Shown: in pieces, positions 17,930 through 26,752 of the stretch
Layout: every line of letters begins with the position of its first letter
Numbering within the stretch: position 1 is the stretch's first letter
DNA from: Mangrovibrevibacter kandeliae
GTDB taxonomy: Bacteria; Pseudomonadota; Alphaproteobacteria; Rhizobiales; Rhizobiaceae
Direction of reading: 5' to 3'
DNA: 64,000 bases
Assembly (NCBI RefSeq): GCF_024519155.1
Contig: NZ_JANIFJ010000005.1
Span: 1-64,000, forward strand
The notes under the pieces: generated by a model
The model's input: only the letters and a program-made list of their open reading frames with translations
Told to the model about the DNA's origin: nothing
Database searches by the model: none
Position numbers and translations under genes: made by a program

Positions 17930-18014
17930 CGCGGCCCGGGGCGCGCGCGGTAGCTGCCGGAGCTTGCGCGAGGCTCACCGCCGCAGCCACAAGCTGGGGA
18001 AAAGCGCGACAATC

Positions 18015-18168
18015 GATTCGCGCGACCGGGAGCGACTCTTGCACACGAGTCCACCGCTGAGGTAAATTTTGCGCATACACTAGATTTCGTGCGGCGGACC
18101 TAGTTGACCAATAGATTTTGTGTGCAGCGTCTGCGGACCTCCCCGGTCCGGAGAGCGTGGACGGATTC
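18015..18168. promoter_or_regulatory. Cluster of four GANTC (CcrM) methylation sites upstream of gcrA
   Basis: GATTC at 18015-18019, GACTC at 18034-18038, GAGTC at 18047-18051 and GATTC at 18164-18168 lie in the 190 bp before the gcrA ATG. GANTC is the target of the cell-cycle methyltransferase CcrM, and GcrA itself acts at promoters carrying methylated GANTC. Three sites fall within 37 bp, next to a possible promoter (TTGCAC at 18040-18045, spacer 17, GTAAAT). The 508 bp between argD and gcrA hold no other gene. Confidence 0.5.
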
Positions 18169-18204
18169 CAACAGGCCGCGTGTTTGGAAAAAAGGAGCTT
18201 GTTG

Positions 18205-18759
18205 ATGAGCTGGACCGACGAACGGGTTGATCTCCTGAAGCGGCTGTGGAGCGAAGGCCTCAGCGCCAGTCAGATCGCCGCGCAGTTGGGCGGTGGAATC
18301 AGCCGCAACGCCGTCATCGGCAAGGTCCATCGCCTGAAGCTCGACAGCCGTGCCAAGGCGCCGGCGGCGGTGGCGTCGGCGGCGGTCAAGCAGAAGCCGG
18401 CGGCGGCCGAGATCCGCAGCGCCGAGGACCAGCAGGCGGTGGAGGTGACCCGGGCCGTTGCCCAGACGGTCTCCCGCCCGATGCCACGCCTCGTCGGTGC
18501 GACCGCGCTGAAGTTCGAGACGGTCGCCGATGCGGTCAGCGACATCGTGATCGAGACGCCGAGCGCCGAGGTGGTGCCAATCTCGCGCAACCTGACGCTG
18601 ATCCAGCTCACCGAGCGGACCTGCAAGTGGCCGTTGGGCGACCCGCTGTCCGAGGACTTCCGCTTCTGCGGCAATCACTCCGGTGAGGGCTCACCCTACT
18701 GCGCCTACCACAACCGCATGGCCTTCCAACCGGCCTCGGATCGTCGCCGCATGCGTTGA
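18205..18759 (+). CDS. gcrA: Cell-cycle regulator GcrA
   Basis: The 184-residue protein starts with the GcrA DNA-binding helix-turn-helix ([18 protein letters not shown], then [25 protein letters not shown]). A variable Ala-rich linker follows. It ends with the conserved domain [21 protein letters not shown] and [12 protein letters not shown], the part known to contact RNA polymerase sigma-70. GcrA binds promoters with CcrM-methylated GANTC and activates cell-cycle genes. AAGGAG lies just upstream of the ATG at 18205. It is divergent from argD, and its upstream region has four GANTC sites. Confidence 0.96.
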   Translation: MSWTDERVDLLKRLWSEGLSASQIAAQLGGGISRNAVIGKVHRLKLDSRAKAPAAVASAAVKQKPAAAEIRSAEDQQAVEVTRAVAQTVSRPMPRLVGATALKFETVADAVSDIVIETPSAEVVPISRNLTLIQLTERTCKWPLGDPLSEDFRFCGNHSGEGSPYCAYHNRMAFQPASDRRRMR

Positions 18760-18898
18760 GGCGCATCGCCCCTGCCGCGCCCGTGCCGGCCGCATCGCCT
18801 CCCGCGCTGCGGCCGCTTTCGTATTCGGAGATCCTCGGGACCGCCGGGCGCGGGTGCATCTCGCCCGGGTGCCACACGCGCCCGGTGCGACGCGCCCC

Positions 18899-19354
18899 TC
18901 AGCGCCGCTCGGCCATCAGCGTCCGGAACGCCTCGAGCGTCTCCTCGCTGACGTAATGCTCGATTCCCTCCGCATCGATCCGGGCCGTCTCGGCGCTGAC
19001 GCCGAGCCAGCGCAGAAAGGCTTCCACGGTCTGGTGCCGGGCGCGGATCGACTGCGCCACCTTCTGTCCCTCCGGCGTCAGGAAGACGCCGCGATAGGGC
19101 TTGCGCGAGATCAGACCGTCGGCGCAGAGCCGGGTCAGCATCTTCGCGACGGTCGGCTGGGACACGCCCAGCCGCGCGGCGATATCCACCTGCCGCGCCT
19201 CGTTGCCGTCCTCGATGAGGTCGGCGATCAGCTCGACATAGTCCTCCACCAGCGCCCCGCGCTGGGCCGCGCGCGCCTGCCGAAAGCCCTCCGAGTGGAT
19301 GTCGGCATCCGGCAGCGGCTCGTCGCGGACGGTGGTGCGTCGGGTTGCGGGCAC
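18899..19354 (-). CDS. mntR: Manganese-responsive repressor MntR (DtxR family)
   Basis: The product has a winged helix ([32 protein letters not shown]) followed by a short dimerisation domain ([38 protein letters not shown]). This is the compact MntR type without an SH3 domain. It represses manganese uptake when Mn(II) is bound. I place the start at GTG 19352-19354, with GAGGA ten bases upstream, giving about 151 residues. A longer frame reaches 19432, but a good extended -10 (TGCTATACT) lies inside that stretch. It is divergent from mntH, its expected target. Confidence 0.88.
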   Translation of the reverse strand: MPATRRTTVRDEPLPDADIHSEGFRQARAAQRGALVEDYVELIADLIEDGNEARQVDIAARLGVSQPTVAKMLTRLCADGLISRKPYRGVFLTPEGQKVAQSIRARHQTVEAFLRWLGVSAETARIDAEGIEHYVSEETLEAFRTLMAERR

Positions 19355-19394
19355 TGCAGGCAATCCTCGTGCGTGGATGGAAGTCGACTGAGGA

Positions 19395-19403
19395 AGTATA
19401 GCA
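19395..19403 (-). promoter_or_regulatory. Extended -10 promoter element of mntR
   Basis: The minus strand reads TGCTATACT, an extended -10 with TATACT at 19395-19400. No good -35 is visible 17 bp upstream, as is common for extended -10 promoters. Its position sets the downstream start for mntR. Confidence 0.45.
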
Positions 19404-19572
19404 CGGGCTTCGATTTCGCAGCCACCTTGCACGGCCTTCGGGTGTCATCGCTTCCGTTCTCGCCCCTCGCCTATTCCGCCGTGACGCGCCGGGTCTCGTC
19501 TGGGCCGATGGTCGGCCGCAGCCGGCGCGCCCCCGACGCAGCTGGACAGCTCACCCCATGAATTATAGCCTA

Positions 19573-19606
19573 TTGAATAATGTTGGCTTCGGTGCATATT
19601 AGCACC
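19573..19606 (+). promoter_or_regulatory. mntH promoter with palindromic operator over the -10
   Basis: TTGAAT (19573-19578) and ATATTA (19596-19601) are spaced by exactly 17 bp. The -10 is flanked by GGTGC (19591-19595) and GCACC (19602-19606), a perfect inverted repeat. A repressor bound there would block RNA polymerase directly. With mntR next door, it is a strong candidate MntR-Mn operator. Confidence 0.6.
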
Positions 19607-19629
19607 CGTAACATCCCCCGGGTCCGTTC

Positions 19630-20982
19630 ATGGCCGACACAGCTTCCGAAACTTCGCACCCGCACTGGCCGCTGACCCGCACCGAGGGAGACCGGCCGAG
19701 CCTGCCCGAGGTCAACGCCTCGGTCCGCGTGCCGGCGGGCGCCTCCTGGTTCCGCCGGCTGCTCGCCTTCGTCGGCCCCGGCTATCTCGTGTCGGTCGGC
19801 TACATGGATCCTGGCAACTGGGCGACCGATCTCGCCGGCGGTTCCCAGTTTGGCTACACGCTCCTCACCGTGATCATGCTGTCCAACCTGATGGCGATCC
19901 TCCTGCAGGCGCTCTCGGCCCGCCTCGGCATCGCCGGCGGACGCGACCTCGCTCAGGCCTGCCGGGACCGTTATCCCCGGCCGGTCAACCTTCTGCTCTG
20001 GATCGCCTGCGAGGCCGCGATCATCGCCTGCGACCTTGCCGAGGTCATCGGCACGGCGATCGCGCTGAAGCTTCTCTTCGGCATTCCGCTGATCGCCGGT
20101 GCGCTGATCACCGCACTCGACGCGTTCCTGCTGCTGCTTCTGATGCAGCGCGGCTTCCGCTTTCTCGAAGCGTTCGTGATCGCGCTCCTGACGGTGATTG
20201 CCGTCTGCTTCGCCATCCAGATCGTGGCGGCGGCGCCGCCGGTGACAGCGGTGCTCGGCGGCTTCATCCCGACGTCGGAGATCGTGACCAACCCGGACAT
20301 GCTCTATGTCGCGATCGGCATTCTCGGCGCGACGGTGATGCCGCACAATCTCTACCTCCACTCCTCGATCGTGCAGACGCGCGCCTATGAGCGAACCGAC
20401 GAGGGCAAGCGCGACGCGATCAAGTGGGCCACCACCGACAGCACGATCGCGTTGATGCTGGCGCTGTTCGTGAACGCGGCGATCCTCATCGTTGCCGCCG
20501 CGGCTTTCCACACAAGCGGACATTCGGACGTGGCCGAGATCGAACAGGCCTACGAGCTGCTGTCGCCGGTGCTCGGTCTCGGCATCGCCTCGACGCTGTT
20601 CGCGGTCGCGCTCCTGGCGTCCGGCATGAACTCCACCGTCACCGCCACGCTCGCCGGCCAGATCGTGATGGAGGGCTTCCTGCGACTGCGCCTGCCGCAG
20701 TGGATGCGCCGCCTGATCACCCGCGGCATCGCCATCATCCCGGTGGTGGTGGTGACGGCGCTCTACGGCGAGAGCGGCACGGCCGAGCTCCTGATCTTCA
20801 GTCAGGTGATCCTGTCGATGCAGCTTCCCTTCGCGGTGATCCCGCTGGTGCAGTTCGTCTCGGACAAGCGAGTAATGGGCAGCTTCGCCATCTCGCGCGG
20901 CATCGCCATCCTGGCCTGGCTGGTTGCCGCCATCATCGTGGTGCTGAACGTCAAGCTGTTGATCGACACCATAGCCGGCTGA
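19630..20982 (+). CDS. mntH: Manganese/divalent-metal transporter, Nramp family
   Basis: The 450-residue protein has the 11 or so membrane helices of Nramp transporters and both signature motifs. Metal-binding DPGN is in [15 protein letters not shown], and the helix 6 motif is in [19 protein letters not shown]. It imports Mn(II), and possibly Fe(II), with protons across the inner membrane. The first 45 residues are a cytoplasmic tail. It is transcribed away from mntR, and its promoter carries a palindrome over the -10, so Mn-dependent repression is expected. The 184 bp after it contain no recognisable terminator. Confidence 0.94.
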   Translation: MADTASETSHPHWPLTRTEGDRPSLPEVNASVRVPAGASWFRRLLAFVGPGYLVSVGYMDPGNWATDLAGGSQFGYTLLTVIMLSNLMAILLQALSARLGIAGGRDLAQACRDRYPRPVNLLLWIACEAAIIACDLAEVIGTAIALKLLFGIPLIAGALITALDAFLLLLLMQRGFRFLEAFVIALLTVIAVCFAIQIVAAAPPVTAVLGGFIPTSEIVTNPDMLYVAIGILGATVMPHNLYLHSSIVQTRAYERTDEGKRDAIKWATTDSTIALMLALFVNAAILIVAAAAFHTSGHSDVAEIEQAYELLSPVLGLGIASTLFAVALLASGMNSTVTATLAGQIVMEGFLRLRLPQWMRRLITRGIAIIPVVVVTALYGESGTAELLIFSQVILSMQLPFAVIPLVQFVSDKRVMGSFAISRGIAILAWLVAAIIVVLNVKLLIDTIAG

Positions 20983-21166
20983 CGCCGCGGCCACAGCCTG
21001 CGCGGGAGATCAGCTGCAACCGGCAGATCACGGGTCGGACGTCGCTCAGTGTACCAGCACCGAAGGCTCCTGCGCTTGCTCCGTTTGCTGTGGAGCCAGC
21101 ATCGCTGTCCCAAGACGGCGGCCGAGCGCAGACATGCAGCGCCGACGCCGGACGCGTCCCTTGCAC

Positions 21167-21904
21167 TCAGGCCGGCGTGCCGACGCTTTCCACCTTGGCG
21201 TTGGCCTTGGCGGCGACGAAGTGCTCGTCGAGCGCATAGCCCGCGCCGCGCACGGTGCGGATCGGATCGCGCTGGCGACCGCGGTTGATCGCCTTGCGCA
21301 GCCGGCCGACATGAACGTCGACCGTCCGCTCGTCGACATAGATGTCCCGGCCCCACACGCCATCGAGCAGCTGCTCGCGCGAGAACACGCGGCCAGGCGA
21401 CTGCATCAGGAACTCGAGCAGGCGGAACTCCGTCGGCCCGAGCTTCACCTCCCGTCCCGCGCGCCGGACGCGATGCGTCTCGCGATCGAGGTCGATGTCG
21501 CCCGCCGAGAGCTGGCTCGAGATGCGTTCGGGCTTCACCCGGCGCAGCATCGCCTTCACGCGCGCCAGGAGTTCCGGCGTGGAGAACGGCTTGACGACGT
21601 AGTCGTCCGCCCCGACCGACAAGCCGCGCACGCGCTCGCTTTCCTCGCCGCGCGCCGTCAGCATGATGATCGGCAGCCGCTCGGTCTCCGGCCGCATCCG
21701 CAGCCGCCGGCAGAGCTCGACGCCGGACAGGCCCGGCAGCATCCAGTCTAGGATCAGGAGGTCGGGCACCTCCTCCTTCAGCCGGACGTCCGCTTCGTCG
21801 CCGCGTCCGATGGTGTCGACCGTGTAGCCCTCCGATTCCAGGTTGTAGCGAAGAATGATCGCCAGGGCTTCTTCGTCTTCAACGACTGCGATGCGCGCCG
21901 ACAT
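21167..21904 (-). CDS. phoB: Phosphate regulon response regulator PhoB
   Basis: This 245-residue OmpR-family regulator has a receiver domain (IAVVEDEEALAIILRYNLE, phospho-acceptor Asp in LLILDWMLPGLSG, Thr in IIMLTARGEE, Lys in DYVVKPFS). A winged helix follows (LGPTEFRLLEFLMQSPGRVFSREQLLDGVWG and VDVHVGRLRKAI). The sequence closely fits PhoB, which activates phosphate-scavenging genes when phosphorylated by PhoR. It lies 13 bp downstream of phoU on the same strand. The C terminus is about 15 residues longer than usual (EHFVAAKANAKVESVGTPA). Confidence 0.94.
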   Translation of the reverse strand: MSARIAVVEDEEALAIILRYNLESEGYTVDTIGRGDEADVRLKEEVPDLLILDWMLPGLSGVELCRRLRMRPETERLPIIMLTARGEESERVRGLSVGADDYVVKPFSTPELLARVKAMLRRVKPERISSQLSAGDIDLDRETHRVRRAGREVKLGPTEFRLLEFLMQSPGRVFSREQLLDGVWGRDIYVDERTVDVHVGRLRKAINRGRQRDPIRTVRGAGYALDEHFVAAKANAKVESVGTPA

Positions 21905-21917
21905 CGAGGGCGGCCGC

Positions 21918-22652
21918 TCAGAACGACGTCGCCGGACGATCCGCGTCCGGCGCGACGGTCACCGACGGCGTGCGGTCGTCCTTCGGCCGCTCGTTGTCCA
22001 GAGTCGATCCCGTCTTGATATAGTAGATCGTCTCCGCGATGTTGGTCGCGTGATCGCCGATGCGCTCGATGTTCTTGGCGCTGAACAGGAGATGCGTGCA
22101 GGCCGTGATGTTGCGCGGATCCTCCATCATGTAGGTCAGGAGTTCGCGAAAGATCGAGGTGTACATCGAATCGATCAGCTCGTCGTTCACCCGGATCGCT
22201 TCGGCGCGCTTGTGGTCGCGCTCGGCATAGGCGTCGAGCACCTCCTTCAGCTGATCGAGGGCGAGCTCGGAGAGATGCTCGATGCCGCGCGAGAGCTGCA
22301 CGGGATAGCTGTAGTCGTGGACGGCGATGACCCGCTTGGCGATGTTCTTGCCGAGGTCGCCGATCCGCTCCAGATCGTTGGAGATGCGGATCGCACCGAC
22401 CACTTCGCGAAGATCCAGGGCCATCGGCTGACGCTTGGCGAGGGTCACGATCGCCCGCTCCTCGAGGTCCCGCTGTGCGGCGTCGAGAATCACATCCTCG
22501 GCGACCACCGACTGGGCGAGGCTGAGGTCGGAGTGGATCAGCGCCGAGACCGCCTGCTCGACCATGCGCTCGGCCTGGCCGCCCATCTCGCAGATCCGGC
22601 GGACCAATTGCTTCAGCTCTTCGTCGTAGGATTTGACGATGTGCTCGTCCAT
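21918..22652 (-). CDS. phoU: Phosphate-signalling protein PhoU
   Basis: The 244-residue, all-helical protein has two PhoU repeats, each with the metal-binding pattern E/D-x-x-x-D (RISNDLERIGDLGKNIAKR and SAKNIERIGDHATNIAETI). PhoU links the Pst transporter to PhoR and keeps the Pho regulon off when phosphate is plentiful. The ATG at 22650-22652 (MDEHIVKSYDEEL) is the conserved family start; the longer frame adds unrelated sequence. It is cotranscribed with phoB. The pstSCAB genes that normally precede it are absent here. Confidence 0.95.
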   Translation of the reverse strand: MDEHIVKSYDEELKQLVRRICEMGGQAERMVEQAVSALIHSDLSLAQSVVAEDVILDAAQRDLEERAIVTLAKRQPMALDLREVVGAIRISNDLERIGDLGKNIAKRVIAVHDYSYPVQLSRGIEHLSELALDQLKEVLDAYAERDHKRAEAIRVNDELIDSMYTSIFRELLTYMMEDPRNITACTHLLFSAKNIERIGDHATNIAETIYYIKTGSTLDNERPKDDRTPSVTVAPDADRPATSF

Positions 22653-23091
22653 GTCACCATCTCCTTCGAGGATCGGCCGAAGCCGCCCGTGATGTCGTCC
22701 TTGCGCCGGCCCGTCGCCGGACATTCGATAGTCCATCCGCCTCGCCGAAGTCGACCGCCATGCCGCCCGCCTGCGACGGCGGAGACCTGACAGGCGGTCC
22801 GCCCCGACACGACGGACGACGGTCACGGGTCCCCGCGAACTCTCCTGAGCGGCCATCCTCGTGGATCTACGCCGGGTGACCCGACCGAGCGCAAGCCGAG
22901 CATCCCTCCGTCAGCGGCTCGGACCGGATGCGCGCTCTGCCGAAGGGCAAAGCCGGTCCGCTGCAGCCCTAGCAGCGTCGGATGACCTTCATGTGTCGGT
23001 TTTATAGCAGGAATATAAAGGCGGAAGGCCTTGAAGACGATGGCCGATCTTCGATCGAGACGGCGCGCGACGAGGCCAGCCTGCCGCTGCT
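22653..23091. other. 439-bp gene-free gap between phoR and phoU
   Basis: This is where many relatives carry pstSCAB. No frame in it encodes a Pst-like protein or a recognisable remnant. A short AT-rich stretch (about 22990-23025, with TATAGCAGGAATATAAAG on the plus strand) may hold the phoU-phoB promoter on the minus strand. I could not define a convincing -35/-10 pair or Pho box. Confidence 0.5.
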
Positions 23092-24372
23092 TCAGCGTGC
23101 GAAGCGGGCCGTGAAGGTCGATCCCTCGCCGATCTTCGAGGTCACCACCAGCCGGGCGCGGTGACGCACCAGGATGTTGCGCACGATCGACAGGCCGAGG
23201 CCGGTGCCGCGCTTCAGCCGCGAGGCGTCGACGTCGACGCGGTAGAACCGCTCGGTGAGGCGCGGCACGTGCTCGGCCGAAATGCCCGGGCCGAAATCCT
23301 GCACCGACGCATCGAAGTAGCGGGCGCCGCCCTCCTGGACCGCCGCGAGGGTCAGGACGATCCGCCCGCCGCTGCTGCCATATTTGCAGGCGTTCTCGAC
23401 GAGGTTGGAGAACACCTGGATCAGCTCGTCATGGTCGCCGTTGATGACGAAGTCCTCGGCCGGCGGCTGCCATTCGAGGACGACGTCGTTCTCCTCGGCA
23501 AGCGGTCCGAGGATCTCGCAGACCTCCTGCAGGACGCCCTTGAGGTCGGCGCGCTCCTCCGGCCTCACGTCTCGCTTCATCTCGATGCGCGACAGCGACA
23601 GGAGGTCGTCGATGAGCCGCGACATGCGCGCGGCCTGCTCGTGCATGATGGCAAGGAAGCGCACGCGAGCCGCCGCGTCGTCCTTCGCCGGCCCCTGCAG
23701 CGTCTCGATGAAGCCGCGCATCGAGGCGAGCGGTGTGCGCAGCTCGTGGCTGGCGTTGGCGACGAAGTCCGTCCGGATCCGCTCCACCCGCCGCTCGGCG
23801 CTGCGATCCTGGAACAGGACGAGGAAGAAGTACGGCGCCTCGCCCTGCGGCGCGGGAATGGGGGCGATCTCGACCGACCAGGTCCGTTCCGTCGGTCGGC
23901 GCTCGGTATAGCCGACGCTGGCCGGCCCCGAGCCCTTGATCACCGCCTCGATGGCCGCGAGCAGCTCCGGCGCCCGGAAGCGCAGCGATATGGGATCGCC
24001 CAGCGCCATGCTGCCGAAGGCCCGCTCCGACATCGAGTTGCGGTAGCGCAGCATCATGTTGCGGTCGAGCATCAGCGCCGGCTGACGCATGGTCTCGACC
24101 ACCGCCTTCATGCCGGCCTCGGGCCACAGGACGATCTGCCGGCGCTCGAGGGCCGGCCGCTTCGGGCTTATGGCGCGCGGCGCGATGCGACGCGGCCAGA
24201 GGACGCAAGCGGCAAGCAGCACGAAGCCGCCGGCGGCAACGGGAGCGGCCTCCGGCTGCAGGAGGGCGACTCCCGCAAAGCCCGCGGCGCCGGCGAGCAG
24301 CGCGCGCACGGTCAGGGCGGCACGCAGCCGACGCAGCGGCTGTCTTGGTTCGGATGGAGATGGCAGGGACAT
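23092..24372 (-). CDS. phoR: Phosphate regulon sensor kinase PhoR
   Basis: The 426-residue protein has two N-terminal membrane helices (about 20-60), a PAS-like domain (about 95-190; QPALMLDRNMMLRYRNSM) and a complete kinase. The H-box is FVANASHELRTPLASM, the N-box NLVENACKYG, the G1 box VQDFGPGI and the G2 box RGTGLGLSIV. It senses phosphate status through Pst and PhoU and phosphorylates PhoB. I chose the ATG at 24370-24372 (MSLPSPSEPRQ). It is separated from phoU-phoB by 439 bp, where pst genes would be expected. Confidence 0.9.
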   Translation of the reverse strand: MSLPSPSEPRQPLRRLRAALTVRALLAGAAGFAGVALLQPEAAPVAAGGFVLLAACVLWPRRIAPRAISPKRPALERRQIVLWPEAGMKAVVETMRQPALMLDRNMMLRYRNSMSERAFGSMALGDPISLRFRAPELLAAIEAVIKGSGPASVGYTERRPTERTWSVEIAPIPAPQGEAPYFFLVLFQDRSAERRVERIRTDFVANASHELRTPLASMRGFIETLQGPAKDDAAARVRFLAIMHEQAARMSRLIDDLLSLSRIEMKRDVRPEERADLKGVLQEVCEILGPLAEENDVVLEWQPPAEDFVINGDHDELIQVFSNLVENACKYGSSGGRIVLTLAAVQEGGARYFDASVQDFGPGISAEHVPRLTERFYRVDVDASRLKRGTGLGLSIVRNILVRHRARLVVTSKIGEGSTFTARFAR

Positions 24373-24424
24373 GAGGATCGGCCGATGCTTGGAAGTGGTG
24401 CAGGCACGCCCGCCGTGGCCGACG

Positions 24425-25564
24425 TCAGGGGACCGGGCGGACCCGCACGCGGTAGAGGTCGAGCGTCTTTGGTGTGCCGAGGCCCGGATCGATGCCGAGG
24501 CTCGCCGCGTCCAGACGCTCCGGCAGGTCCGTCTCAAAGAGGAAGGTTTCGTTCGCTTGGGCGGTGGCGAAGCGCTGGCGCCCGCAGACGCTCTCACCCG
24601 CCACGAGGCAGCGCACGCCGAAGACCCGTTCGGCGCCGTCGGGCGAGCCCGCCTCGATCTCGACGCTCATGCGGCGGCCCGCGAGCCGCGGGAGGAGGCC
24701 AGGGCCGATCGCGATCGCCACCTCGCCTCCACCGTCTTCCGCCGACGCGATGCCGAGCGCCGCGACGTCCCGGCGCGTCACCGCCTCGGCGCGCGCGCCG
24801 TCAGCGGTGGTCACAGCCTGAAGGTCGCCGCCCCCGAAGAGCTCGATCCAGTCGCCTTGCCCGGTTCCCGCGAGTTCGGCCTCGGTCGGCAGCAGCGGCC
24901 GGCCGAGCACGAGGCTCCAGATGACGCCCCCCGCCAGCACGACGGCGAGGAGCCCAACCACCATCCACACCGCCACGGGGATGCGGCGCGTCAGCGAACG
25001 GCGGACGACGGGCGGTTGTGGCGGAGGCTCGATCCACTCCGGCGCGGCTGCCGTCTCGTCCTGCGGCTCCGGCTCCGGCGCCGGGGTCGTGCCGTCGGAT
25101 CGACCGTGCCACTCGGTCTCGCTCCAGCCGGTGTGCCCCCATCCGGCCTGCTCCCAGTCGCTCACGTAGCCGTGTGGCTCGAGCCCGTCCGGATCGTCCG
25201 CCGATGATGGGACATCGTCAGCTCCGTCGTAGTCCAGGCCGCCCGCGGCCGGCGCGTCCGGGTCCCAGTCCTCCTGCGGCCACGCCTCGGCCTCCTGCGG
25301 CTCGATTTCGTCTGCGGCGCGTTCGTCGGGTGGCGCCGCGGCGTTCGAGGCAGCCGCGCGCTCGGCGTAGTCGGTCTCGATGCTCACCAGGGCGTCCGCC
25401 AGGCGCTGCAGCTGCGCCATGGCATCCTCATGCGACAGGCTCTCGCGCTGGATCAGCCGCTCCAGCGCGTTGCGCGAGGCGATGTAGACGCGCTCGCGGA
25501 ACGCCGGATCGCTCGCGTCGCCGGCTTCCAAGGTGCGCCGGATGCTGGCCTCGATCGCGCTCAT
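24425..25564 (-). CDS. Hypothetical single-pass membrane protein with acidic Trp-rich linker
   Basis: I do not recognise this 379-residue protein. An N-terminal helical segment (about 1-70; MSAIEASIRRTLEAGDASDP) resembles a small conserved rhizobial domain. It is followed by a strongly acidic, Trp- and Pro-rich stretch (about 75-185; repeated W with D/E). One membrane helix follows (about 195-220; IPVAVWMVVGLLAVVLAGG). The C-terminal domain of about 150 residues, with two cysteines, would face the periplasm. It ends 52 bp upstream of phoR on the same strand, so the two may be cotranscribed. The N-terminal helices suggest a cytoplasmic partner; that is inference. Confidence 0.75.
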   Translation of the reverse strand: MSAIEASIRRTLEAGDASDPAFRERVYIASRNALERLIQRESLSHEDAMAQLQRLADALVSIETDYAERAAASNAAAPPDERAADEIEPQEAEAWPQEDWDPDAPAAGGLDYDGADDVPSSADDPDGLEPHGYVSDWEQAGWGHTGWSETEWHGRSDGTTPAPEPEPQDETAAAPEWIEPPPQPPVVRRSLTRRIPVAVWMVVGLLAVVLAGGVIWSLVLGRPLLPTEAELAGTGQGDWIELFGGGDLQAVTTADGARAEAVTRRDVAALGIASAEDGGGEVAIAIGPGLLPRLAGRRMSVEIEAGSPDGAERVFGVRCLVAGESVCGRQRFATAQANETFLFETDLPERLDAASLGIDPGLGTPKTLDLYRVRVRPVP

Positions 25565-25853
25565 ACTTCCCTCGGACGAACGGTCGACGTGGACGAGGCA
25601 GCGCCTGCCGCCCCGGATCCGCGCTCGGACCGGTGTATCGGCGAGCAGCGCGACCTGCGAGGCCGTGGCGCCCAGCGGCCGCCCGAGCCTCATGCCCGCG
25701 CTTGTTTCGGCAACGACCCGATCCTTTGCAGCAATCCGACGATTCGCACGCATTGTCCACCGGCCACGGCCTCGCGCAGCGCTGGACGCAGCCTTTTCGA
25801 CGGCATCGACGTTCCCGCACCGTCCTCTCTACGCCACCAGCGGAGCCACGCGC

Positions 25854-26660
25854 ATGACGGCCGATCTCTTTCGCCTCGACGGACAGGTCGCACTGGTGAC
25901 CGGTGCCTCTTCCGGCATCGGTCAGGCGAGCGCCATCGAACTCGCGCGCGCCGGCGCCGACGTCGTGGTGAACTTCCACAGTTCGCAAGACGGGGCGAAA
26001 GAAACGGTGGCAGGCGTCGAGGCGCTCGGACGACGCGCCGTCGCCGTGAAGGCCGACGTCTCGCAGGAGGCGGAGATCGCGGCGCTCTTCGACGCGTGCG
26101 AGAGAGAATTCCGGTCCCCCGACATCGTCATGTCGAACGCCGGCCTGCAGCGCGATGCAGCGATCGCCGACATGACGATCGAGGACTGGAACACGGTGAT
26201 CGGCGTCAATCTCACGGGCGCCTTCCTCGTCGGCAGGGAGGCGATCCGCCGGTTCCGCGCCAAGGGGATGCGCGCCGAGGTCAGCCGGGCCCTCGGCAAG
26301 CTGGTTTTCGATTCCTCGGTCCACCAGGTGATCCCCTGGGCGGGCCGGGTGAACTATGCCGCCTCCAAGGGCGGGCTCGCGCTCCTGATGCAGTCGTTGG
26401 CGCAGGAGGTCGCGAACGAGAAGATCCGCGTCAATGCCGTCGCGCCCGGGGCGATCGCGACGCGCATCAATGCCGACGAACGGCGCGACAACGAAGCGAA
26501 GATGCTGGAGCTCATCCCCTACGGGCGGATTGGCGATCCGGCGGATGTCGGCCGGGTGGTCGCCTGGATGGTGTCGGATGCAGCCGACTACCTCGTCGGC
26601 CAGACCGTGACGGTGGATGGAGGCATGACCCTCTACCCGAGCTTTCGCGGCAACGGGTGA
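25854..26660 (+). CDS. SDR family oxidoreductase, glucose 1-dehydrogenase-like
   Basis: The 268-residue protein is a classical short-chain dehydrogenase. It has the Rossmann motif VTGASSGIGQASA, SNAG (for NNAG), the catalytic serine in FDSSVHQVIPW, and Tyr/Lys in VNYAASKGG. The C-terminal IRVNAVAPGAIATRIN and YLVGQTVTVDGGM are typical of glucose or ribitol dehydrogenase-like members. It oxidises an alcohol or sugar with NAD(P). The ATG at 25854 gives the usual N terminus; the longer frame covers the divergent gene's start. A second SDR follows 92 bp downstream on the same strand. Confidence 0.88.
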   Translation: MTADLFRLDGQVALVTGASSGIGQASAIELARAGADVVVNFHSSQDGAKETVAGVEALGRRAVAVKADVSQEAEIAALFDACEREFRSPDIVMSNAGLQRDAAIADMTIEDWNTVIGVNLTGAFLVGREAIRRFRAKGMRAEVSRALGKLVFDSSVHQVIPWAGRVNYAASKGGLALLMQSLAQEVANEKIRVNAVAPGAIATRINADERRDNEAKMLELIPYGRIGDPADVGRVVAWMVSDAADYLVGQTVTVDGGMTLYPSFRGNG

Positions 26661-26752
26661 ACGCGCAGCCGGCGGCTTCTGGCGCAGGGCGCCGCTTCCC
26701 ATGTAAGACGGGCGATACAGCAGGATGATCCCGCAAGCCGAAGGAGACGAGA

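Noticed and set aside
22982-23164. A 60-codon plus-strand frame in the phoU-phoR gap
   Set aside because: It has no ribosome site, overlaps the 3' end of phoR, and its latter half is the complement of the phoR coding sequence.
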